From: Woeseiaceae bacterium
GTDB taxonomy: Bacteria; Pseudomonadota; Gammaproteobacteria; Steroidobacterales; Woeseiaceae
Assembly (NCBI GenBank): GCA_013138675.1
Contig: WTCH01000125.1
Span: forward strand, 1 to 5,915
Direction of reading: 5' to 3'
Length of the DNA: 5,915 nt
Below the pieces are notes generated by a model. The model worked only from the letters and a program-made list of their open reading frames with translations. It did no database searches and was not told the origin of the DNA. Position numbers and translations under genes: made by a program. Below are positions 1-5,324 of the stretch, one piece after another; position 1 is the first letter of the stretch; every line of letters starts with the position of its first letter.

Positions 1-512
1 CCGAAGTCCGGCATGAACAGGCTGTCACCGACGAATACAGCTGAACCGACTCGGTAACTGACACTGTCGTTTGTGTGCCCAGGCGTCGCAATCACCTCGC
101 AAGCGAGGTCACCGATATTGAAGGTATCGCCGTCCGAAAACAGGCGATCAAACTGATGACCATCGGATAAGAAATCGGCGCCGAGATTAAACACCGGCCC
201 GAAGTGCGCCTGCACCTTGCGAATGCCCTCGCCGATCGCGACGGAGCCGCCAATCTTCGACTTGATGTACTGTGCACCGGTCAGGTGATCGGCATGCGCA
301 TGGGTCTCGAGTATCCACTCCAGCCCCAGTTTCTCTTTGTGCACGTACTCGATGATGACGTCAGAGGGCGCCGTGTCGAGGCGACCAGACACCATCGAGT
401 AGCCCACGACCGGGTCGACGATAGCTGCGTGGCCGCTCTGCTCGTCTGAGATGACATAGCTCAACGTTCCTGTTGGCTCGTCGTAAAAATGCTGAATGCG
501 CGGCTCGCTCAT
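1..512 (-). CDS. MBL-fold metallo-hydrolase, persulfide dioxygenase/Blh-like, 3' end off the window
   Basis: The visible 170 residues, from an ATG at 512-510 (MSEPRIQHFYDE), are the N-terminal part of a metallo-beta-lactamase-fold protein. The metal-binding motif THAHADH lies at residues 70-76, followed by LTGA. A further metal His is in ATPGHTNDS (H146), and the bridging Asp is in FVGDSLFMPDF (D163). Relatives with the ETHxHADHLTGA signature include ETHE1-type persulfide dioxygenases and Blh proteins, which use mononuclear iron to oxidise glutathione persulfide to sulfite; the glyoxalase II group is the main alternative. The family is usually near 240-290 residues, so roughly the last 100 are missing. 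No signal peptide is seen, so it should be cytoplasmic. It follows the HiPIP gene on the same strand with a 57-base gap. No Shine-Dalgarno lies directly before the ATG; a perfect hairpin is there instead. The exact substrate is inference. Confidence 0.9.
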   Translation of the reverse strand, partial: MSEPRIQHFYDEPTGTLSYVISDEQSGHAAIVDPVVGYSMVSGRLDTAPSDVIIEYVHKEKLGLEWILETHAHADHLTGAQYIKSKIGGSVAIGEGIRKVQAHFGPVFNLGADFLSDGHQFDRLFSDGDTFNIGDLACEVIATPGHTNDSVSYRVGSAVFVGDSLFMPDF

Positions 513-520
513 GGATTCAA

Positions 521-546
521 GAACGCCGGCACTTGTGCCGGCGTTC
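521..546 (-). terminator. Perfect hairpin between HiPIP stop and MBL start (terminator or leader structure)
   Basis: A perfect 12-bp inverted repeat, GAACGCCGGCAC and its complement, is separated by only two bases, so in practice the stem is 11 bp with a four-base loop. It begins 23 bases after the HiPIP stop codon and ends 8 bases before the MBL start codon. That position suits termination or 3' end protection of the HiPIP mRNA. No proper U-run follows on either strand (TTGAATCC on the minus strand), so a classical intrinsic terminator is doubtful. It could equally act as an attenuator or translational control element for the MBL gene. Confidence 0.6.
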
Positions 547-569
547 CTTAGGTCTGCATTCAAACGCGA

Positions 570-893
570 TTAAACCTTGGGTGCCCAGACTGAACACCAA
601 CCTTTTGCGCTAACGGCTTTACCCGGGAAAATCTGGCAGGGGCGCCACTCTTCGCCGTCATTGCCCTGAATCAACGCGCAGTTGGCGCAGGTCTGGTCGG
701 CGGCCGGATTGGCACGCGTTGCAGCATCTACCGTGCTGGCGTCATGCGTATACTTCATGGCGCCGGCCATGGCATCGTCTTCGGCGAGATGCGGCAAATC
801 CTGCGCAAACGCTCTGCGTCCGGGGCTTGCCAGTGCGCCGGCAACGGCTACAGCTGATAATTGGATAAATTTGCGACGGGCAATCTTGCTCAA
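570..893 (-). CDS. High-potential iron-sulfur protein (HiPIP), Tat-exported
   Basis: HiPIPs are small periplasmic [4Fe-4S] proteins cycling between the 3+ and 2+ states, carrying electrons to reaction centres, oxidases or other acceptors. The 107-residue precursor starts at TTG (893-891), chosen because AAAGGAG lies 6 bases upstream and because this start puts a twin-arginine motif (ARRKFIQLS, residues 5-13) at the N-terminus. A hydrophobic stretch follows, with a likely cleavage after AFA (residue 30). The mature part, about 77 residues, has all four cluster cysteines: C69, C72, C86 and C100 (C-x2-C-x13-C-x13-C). It also has the family's conserved Tyr (Y48) and the C-terminal GWCSVWAPK. The open frame extends further upstream, to 1112, but that part has no signal-like or family sequence. 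It diverges from the peptidase gene and precedes the MBL gene. Its redox partner cannot be told from this window. Confidence 0.95.
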   Translation of the reverse strand: MSKIARRKFIQLSAVAVAGALASPGRRAFAQDLPHLAEDDAMAGAMKYTHDASTVDAATRANPAADQTCANCALIQGNDGEEWRPCQIFPGKAVSAKGWCSVWAPKV

Positions 894-899
894 CGGAGT

Positions 900-906
900 C
901 TCCTTT
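900..906 (-). promoter_or_regulatory. Shine-Dalgarno deciding the TTG start of the HiPIP gene
   Basis: Read on the minus strand, AAAGGAG lies 6 bases before the TTG at 893-891. No ATG or GTG in frame has a comparable site, so this motif fixes a non-ATG start. Confidence 0.8.
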
Positions 907-919
907 AGTATTCGCTGGC

Positions 920-943
920 TGGCCCGGAACCTGTCCGGGGCCA
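920..943 (-). other. Imperfect hairpin in the presumed HiPIP 5' leader
   Basis: TGGCC-CGGA pairs with TCCG-G-GGCCA, giving 9 bp with a single bulged G and a five-base loop. It lies 14 bases upstream of the HiPIP Shine-Dalgarno. A weak -10-like TAGAAT (minus strand, 952-947) sits just upstream, so the structure would fall at or near the 5' end of the mRNA if that promoter is real. A stabilising or translation-tuning role is inference. Confidence 0.35.
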
Positions 944-1044
944 AGCATTCTAAAACGATAATGATCAAACTGCGACGAATTGTAGACGATGTTTCTGAAC
1001 GGCAGCATAACGGGATACGCCTACGGTGCCAGGACAGCCGATTG

Positions 1045-2466
1045 TTGAGAATCATTATCATTAAGCGACTGTCACTGATGGCGTTTTTCGCGGCCACTAG
1101 TGCCCTGGCCACAACGCACGAGTACGTGGTAACGGTTGCTGAAGACCTGCGGCAGATTCAGGTTGTGGCCCGGTTTGGTGCAGCAGTGAAGGACGTATCC
1201 GCACGCTCGCGCAGCGCCAGTGAATTCCTGATCAGCGCACATGACTGCGATCGCGACAGCGCGCTGCCGGTCGCGCCGCGCCTGGTGATCCCCAACAGCG
1301 GCCTTCGTTGCCTCGCCTATCGCGTTGATCTCGAAAAGGCCGCCAAGTTAAACAGACGTAGCAACCCCGATGATACGAATGCGCTGATCGTGCGCATACC
1401 TCTTTGGATGTGGCGTCCGCGGCTTCGCGGGGCAGACGAGGTCATTGTGTCATTCGAATTGCCTGACGGTGTCGATGTGTCGGTGCCGTGGCAGCCGCTG
1501 GCCGATCGCGAAGATTCCTTCCGACTGACATCTTCGCCACAAAGCGGTTCGGCCATCGCGATCTTCGGCGACTTTACGGCTGAGACGGTGCGCGTTGCCG
1601 ATGCCGATCTGCGCATCGTGTCAGTACCGTCACGTACTGACACGATCAGTGCCGAGGTCATCGACTGGATCCGCCAGACGGCAGAACACATCACCCTGGC
1701 CTATGGTCGTTTCCCGAACCCACACGCTCGCGTATTGCTGCTACCGGTTGCAAACTGGCGCGGCGAATCGGCTGTTCAGTTTGGGCGCGTTGTTCGCGAT
1801 GGTGGCGAGACGATCGAACTGATGGTCGATCCGACCAAGCCCGAGGAGTCGTTCGTCGGCGATTGGACCGCCACGCATGAATTCTCGCATCTGATGCTGC
1901 CGTACATCGATCGCAGCGAACGCTGGATTTCCGAGGGCTTTGCGCAGTACTACCAGAATATTCTGCTCGCCCGTGCCGGGCGTTACACGCAACAGTTCGC
2001 GTGGCAGAAGCTCAATGATGGGCTCGTACGCGGCCGTGACTCGGCCCCCGACCTGTCGCCCAACGAAGCGGCAGATGGCGAAGAGCGCAACACGCGAATG
2101 AAAGTCTATTGGAGCGGTGCCGCGCTGGCCCTGTTGGCGGATGTCGAATTGCGGCGGCGCTCAGCTGGAGAGGAGTCTCTCGATCACGTCCTCGGGCGGT
2201 TTCAGTCGTGCTGCCTGCCGTCCCGGCGAACCTGGACCGGTCTGGAATTGTTCGAAAAATTTGATTCCCTCATTGACGAACCCCTGTTCGTAGACCTGTA
2301 CCTGCGCCACGCCGATGTGGTCGGGTTTCCAGAGTTCCGGCCATTGCTCGACCGGCTCGGCGTTGTTGTGGCCGGGCCGGAGGTCCGCCTCGCGGACGAT
2401 GCTGAGCTCGCCGAAATTCGAGATTCACTGACTGCACGACGATATACTGGCGAGTCGGGCAAGTAA
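1045..2466 (+). CDS. Exported zinc metallopeptidase-like protein (gluzincin, M1/M61-like), uncharacterised
   Basis: A 473-residue protein (from TTG 1045) with a Sec-type signal: KR at 7-8, hydrophobic LSLMAFFAATSALA, likely cleavage after A22. Residues about 25-210 look beta-rich with no motif I recognise. The catalytic part carries HEFSH at 278-282 (two zinc His and the general base Glu) and then WISEGFAQYY, in which E297 is the probable third zinc ligand. That WxxEGxAxYY signature is typical of M1/M61-type gluzincins. A helical C-terminal region follows, as in 'peptidase MA-like' proteins. The substrate is unknown. Start choice is uncertain: AGGA at 1031-1034 favours TTG 1042 or 1045, whereas ATG 1078 would leave an unusually short signal with no basic residues. 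The frame is open far upstream, but that part is antisense to the HiPIP gene. It leads the fdhD-fds cluster with a 13-base gap, so co-transcription is likely. Confidence 0.82.
   Translation: MRIIIIKRLSLMAFFAATSALATTHEYVVTVAEDLRQIQVVARFGAAVKDVSARSRSASEFLISAHDCDRDSALPVAPRLVIPNSGLRCLAYRVDLEKAAKLNRRSNPDDTNALIVRIPLWMWRPRLRGADEVIVSFELPDGVDVSVPWQPLADREDSFRLTSSPQSGSAIAIFGDFTAETVRVADADLRIVSVPSRTDTISAEVIDWIRQTAEHITLAYGRFPNPHARVLLLPVANWRGESAVQFGRVVRDGGETIELMVDPTKPEESFVGDWTATHEFSHLMLPYIDRSERWISEGFAQYYQNILLARAGRYTQQFAWQKLNDGLVRGRDSAPDLSPNEAADGEERNTRMKVYWSGAALALLADVELRRRSAGEESLDHVLGRFQSCCLPSRRTWTGLELFEKFDSLIDEPLFVDLYLRHADVVGFPEFRPLLDRLGVVVAGPEVRLADDAELAEIRDSLTARRYTGESGK
1046..1060. promoter_or_regulatory. 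Putative Fur box
   Basis: TGAGAATCATTATCA matches the 7-1-7 Fur consensus TGATAATNATTATCA at every specified position except one (G for T at position 4). Aligned to the 19-base form, 1041-1059 matches 14 of 19. Fur with Fe2+ normally represses by covering promoter elements when iron is plentiful. The site lies between divergent genes: about 150 bases upstream of the HiPIP start and at the very beginning of the metallopeptidase frame. If the peptidase starts at TTG 1045 the site is inside its first codons; if it starts at ATG 1078 the site is 17 bases upstream of it. It could therefore control the peptidase-fdhD-fds transcript, the HiPIP transcript, or both. Confidence 0.6.
1615..1646. repeat. 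13-bp perfect inverted repeat inside the metallopeptidase gene
   Basis: ATCGTGTCAGTAC (1615-1627) and its exact complement GTACTGACACGAT (1634-1646) flank a six-base spacer, CGTCAC. The repeat lies in the coding sequence between the N-terminal domain and the catalytic part (protein segment RIVSVPSRTDTIS). It can form a strong mRNA hairpin or serve as a symmetric protein-binding site. No U-run follows, so it is not an intrinsic terminator. I found no second copy in the window. Function unknown. Confidence 0.75.
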
Positions 2467-2479
2467 CAGCGTCAGCACT

Positions 2480-3325
2480 ATGGCTGCAAGTAGTCGCGCA
2501 GTTGATATAAGCAGAGTTTCGAACGGCCAGCGGGCGGCACAAAGTGACAGTGTTGCCGTCGAGGAGCCGCTCGAAATCCGTCTTGCGTTTTCGACGCCCG
2601 ACGGCCGCTCGACGCGCAGCATTTCGATCACGATGCGTACCCCCGGCAATGACCATGAGCTTGCAGCCGGATTCCTGTTTGGTGAGTCGATCGTGCACAA
2701 GGCCAGTGATATTGCGTCGATCGAACTCTGTGGGCCACCTGCGCCCGACAGCGGTAACCACAACGTCGTTCGCGTCGAACTCGCCCCCGATGTCGAGGTA
2801 GACCTCGGCCGCCTGCAGCGCCATTTCTATACGACATCGAGCTGTGGCGTCTGCGGCAAGACATCCCTGGACGCATTGCGTGTCATTGGCGTTGAGTCCC
2901 TCAGTGGCAGCTCCGCCTCGTTTGGCACGGCGACATTGACCGGCATTCCGGACAAGCTCCGTACCGCACAAACCACATTCGATGAGACGGGTGGGCTGCA
3001 TGCCGCCGCCGCCTTCGATTCGGCAGGGAATCTCCTCGTGACAATGGAGGATGTCGGGCGGCACAATGCGGTCGACAAAGTGATCGGTTCTCTTTTTCTG
3101 CAGGGCCGGTTGCCTGGCGCGGAACTCGGCCTCATGGTGTCCGGGCGTGCCAGCTTCGAATTGACACAGAAAGCACTGGTCGCGGGCATGCCATTGCTGG
3201 CCGCAGTGAGCGCACCGTCCAGCCTTGCCGTGCAACTGGCCAGCGAATTTGATTTGACGCTGGTTGGGTTCCTTCGCGGTGAGACGTTTAACATTTACTC
3301 CGGCCAACATCGGATCACGGAATGA
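2480..3325 (+). CDS. fdhD: FdhD, sulfurtransferase for formate dehydrogenase Mo cofactor
   Basis: FdhD passes sulfur from the cysteine desulfurase IscS to the Mo-bis-MGD cofactor before it enters formate dehydrogenase; without it the enzyme is inactive. The 281-residue protein is full length. It shows VAVEEPLEIRL near the N-terminus, TPGNDHELAAGFLFGE, and the sulfur-carrying CGVCGK loop with C122 and C125 (equivalent to C121/C124 of E. coli). It also has GGLHAAA, EDVGRHNAVDK (190-200), the VSGRASFELTQKA segment and the C-terminal GFLRGETFNIYSG. It acts in the cytoplasm. ATG 2480 is the first in-frame start after the peptidase stop; no clear Shine-Dalgarno precedes it, so translation may be coupled to the peptidase 13 bases upstream. 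Its stop overlaps the fdsG start (ATGA). In the Cupriavidus fds operon the FdhD-like gene (fdsC) follows fdsA; here it precedes fdsG. Confidence 0.97.
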   Translation: MAASSRAVDISRVSNGQRAAQSDSVAVEEPLEIRLAFSTPDGRSTRSISITMRTPGNDHELAAGFLFGESIVHKASDIASIELCGPPAPDSGNHNVVRVELAPDVEVDLGRLQRHFYTTSSCGVCGKTSLDALRVIGVESLSGSSASFGTATLTGIPDKLRTAQTTFDETGGLHAAAAFDSAGNLLVTMEDVGRHNAVDKVIGSLFLQGRLPGAELGLMVSGRASFELTQKALVAGMPLLAAVSAPSSLAVQLASEFDLTLVGFLRGETFNIYSGQHRITE

Positions 3326-3774
3326 CACACGAGCCATACGACAAAAAGACAGCCAGCGACATCGTCACGAGCTTTGGTGCACGCCCCGAAATGCTGGTGC
3401 AGATCCTGCACGCATTCGTGGACAGGTTTGCCTGGATTTCCGAGGACGCCATTCGGCAACTGGCGGCCGAACTCAACCTGTCGCGTGCCGAGGTCCACGG
3501 CGTGGTCAGTTACTACCACGACTTTCGCACCGAGGCGCCTGGCAAGCACATCGTCAAGATCTGCGCGGCAGAAGCATGCCAGGCGATGGGCAGCCGCAAG
3601 CTGTCGGCGCACGCTACAGCGGAACTCGATGGAGAAGATGTCACGCTCGAGCCCGTGTATTGCCTTGGCAACTGCGCCTGCTCGCCCGCGATAATGGTCG
3701 ATGGCAAGACTTACGGTCGAGTGAGCAACGAACGGTTTGACGAAATCATGGCTTCGCTCGGGGAGTCCGGCTGA
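3322..3774 (+). CDS. fdsG: NAD-dependent formate dehydrogenase gamma subunit (NuoE-like)
   Basis: FdsG carries a single [2Fe-2S] cluster on a thioredoxin-like fold and works beside FdsB in the NADH-forming module of soluble formate dehydrogenase. The 150-residue protein has an N-terminal helical part (residues about 1-65, including the AEVHGVVSYYHDF segment typical of NuoE/FdsG). The cluster cysteines are C81 and C86 (ICAAEACQAMG) and C114 and C118 (VYCLGNCACSP). The C86-C114 gap of 27 residues is shorter than the 35 of E. coli NuoE, with the loss in the loop before DGEDVTLEP. All four ligands are kept, so it should be functional. Its ATG overlaps the fdhD stop. A complex I or Hox hydrogenase NuoE homologue is the alternative, but the fdhD partner and the absence of nuoD favour formate dehydrogenase. 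Confidence 0.93.
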   Translation: MTHEPYDKKTASDIVTSFGARPEMLVQILHAFVDRFAWISEDAIRQLAAELNLSRAEVHGVVSYYHDFRTEAPGKHIVKICAAEACQAMGSRKLSAHATAELDGEDVTLEPVYCLGNCACSPAIMVDGKTYGRVSNERFDEIMASLGESG

Positions 3775-5324
3775 TGGCAACAAGAGTCTATGTCCCACGC
3801 GAGACGGCGGCGGTATCCGTTGGCGCCGACGATGTCGCCATCGCGATCGCTCGTTGCGCCAAGGAAAACAGCGAGAGTATCGAGCTTGTACGAAACGGAT
3901 CCTGGGGCGCGACCTGGCTCGAACCGCTGGTTGAGGTGCTTGTCGACGACAAACGAATCGCCTATGGCAATGTCGCAGCGGGAGATGTGCCCGCGCTGTT
4001 CGATGCCGGCTTCCTGCGCGGTGGCGAGAACAAAAACCGTCTCGGCGCGATCAACGAAATTCCCTACCTGATCAACCAGGATCGCTGGACGTTCTGGCGC
4101 TGTGGCCTCGTCGAGCCCCTCAATATCGACGACTTCCGGGCACACCAGGGATTCAAGGCGTTTGAGAAAGCTGTCGGGATGGGCGCAGAAGCGGTCATTG
4201 AGGCCGTAAAGACATCGGGCCTGCGCGGTCGTGGTGGCGCGGGTTTTCCAGCGGGCATCAAGTGGCAGACTGTCGCGGACGCAGAAGGCGAGCAGAAATA
4301 CATAGCCTGCAACGCTGATGAAGGCGACAGCGGTACGTTTTCCGATCGCATCCTGATGGAGGGCGATCCGCTCGGACTGATCGAGGGCATGATGATCTCC
4401 GGCTTTGCGGTCGGCGCAACGCGCGGCTACATCTACCTGCGCTCCGAGTATCCGCTCACACATTCGATACTGTCGCGTGCCATCGATACCGCGCGTGACG
4501 CGGGCTGGTTGGGTGAGAACATCCAGGACAGCGGCTTCGACTTCGATATCGAACTTCATCTCGGCGCCGGCTCGTATGTCTGCGGCGAGGAAACAGCGAT
4601 GCTCGAAAGCCTGGAAGGGAAACAAGGCATCGTGCGCTACAAGCCCCCACTGCCGGCGCACGAAGGACTGTTCGGTGCACCGACCGTAGTCAACAACGTC
4701 GTGACGCTCGCGTCAGTGGCCAACATCATGAATCTCGGCGGCGAGAAGTACGCATCGTTTGGCGTCGATCGTTCGAAAGGCACGCTCGCTTTTCAGCTTG
4801 CGGGCAATATCAAGCGAGGCGGCCTGGTCGAGAAGGGCTTTGGCATCACGCTGCGCGAGCTGATCGAAGACTGGGGTGGCGGGACCGCCAGTGGCCGACC
4901 CGTAAAGGCGGTACAGGTTGGCGGACCCCTCGGTGCCTACCTCCCGGCCGAGCAGCTCGACACGCCGCTCGACTATGAAGCCTTCATCGAAATCGGTGCC
5001 ATGGTCGGGCACGGCGGTATCGTCGTCTTCGACGACACCGCAAATATGGCGCAACAGGCCCGTTTTGCGATGGAATTCTGCGCGATCGAGTCTTGTGGCA
5101 AATGCACACCGTGCCGCATTGGCTCGACCCGTGGCGTCGAGGTCATAGACCGCATGATTGCAGGCACAGAGCGCGCAGCGAACTACGACCTGCTGGTCGA
5201 ATTGTGCGACACGATGGAGGGTGCATCGTTATGTGCAATGGGCGGAATGACACCCTTTCCGGTACGGAGTGTCTTAAAATACTTCGCAGAAGATTTCGCG
5301 TCTGCTGTGGGGGCTGACGAATGA
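3774..5324 (+). CDS. fdsB: NAD-dependent formate dehydrogenase beta subunit (NuoF-like, FMN and NAD site)
   Basis: FdsB takes electrons from the Fe-S chain onto FMN and reduces NAD+ to NADH. The 516-residue protein has an N-terminal extension (about 1-115), as in other FdsB/HoxF-type subunits. The NAD/FMN domain follows, with GLRGRGGAGFPAGIKW (149-164), CNADEGDSGTFSDR starting at C179, and GAGSYVCGEETAMLESLEG from G264. An SLBB-like segment (about 330-415) comes next, then the [4Fe-4S] domain with C441, C444 and C447 (ESCGKCTPCRIGSTRG) and C487 (SLCAMGG), a C-x2-C-x2-C-x39-C pattern. The length fits the family (about 520). ATG 3774 overlaps the fdsG stop by one base (TGATG) and has GGGGAG 8 bases upstream. 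Its stop overlaps the fdsA start. It is cytoplasmic, with no signal peptide. Confidence 0.96.
   Translation: MATRVYVPRETAAVSVGADDVAIAIARCAKENSESIELVRNGSWGATWLEPLVEVLVDDKRIAYGNVAAGDVPALFDAGFLRGGENKNRLGAINEIPYLINQDRWTFWRCGLVEPLNIDDFRAHQGFKAFEKAVGMGAEAVIEAVKTSGLRGRGGAGFPAGIKWQTVADAEGEQKYIACNADEGDSGTFSDRILMEGDPLGLIEGMMISGFAVGATRGYIYLRSEYPLTHSILSRAIDTARDAGWLGENIQDSGFDFDIELHLGAGSYVCGEETAMLESLEGKQGIVRYKPPLPAHEGLFGAPTVVNNVVTLASVANIMNLGGEKYASFGVDRSKGTLAFQLAGNIKRGGLVEKGFGITLRELIEDWGGGTASGRPVKAVQVGGPLGAYLPAEQLDTPLDYEAFIEIGAMVGHGGIVVFDDTANMAQQARFAMEFCAIESCGKCTPCRIGSTRGVEVIDRMIAGTERAANYDLLVELCDTMEGASLCAMGGMTPFPVRSVLKYFAEDFASAVGADE

Noticed and set aside
682..1044. Upstream extension of the metallopeptidase frame
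   Set aside because: This stretch is antisense to the HiPIP coding region and its leader; it would place the signal peptide in the middle of the protein.
894..1112. Upstream extension of the HiPIP frame
   Set aside because: The strong Shine-Dalgarno and Tat motif at the TTG 893 start explain the gene; the extension would bury the Tat signal.
1244..1252. GCGATCGC-type palindromes here and near 3842
   Set aside because: These octamers are common by chance in GC-rich coding DNA and show no arrangement.
2270..3337. 355-residue open frame on the minus strand antisense to fdhD
   Set aside because: It lies fully opposite a clearly conserved fdhD and the end of the peptidase gene, has no recognisable domain, and long antisense frames are usual in GC-rich genes.
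3711..4661. 316-residue open frame on the minus strand antisense to fdsB
   Set aside because: It is opposite the best conserved part of fdsB and shows no family motif, so it is a codon-bias shadow.
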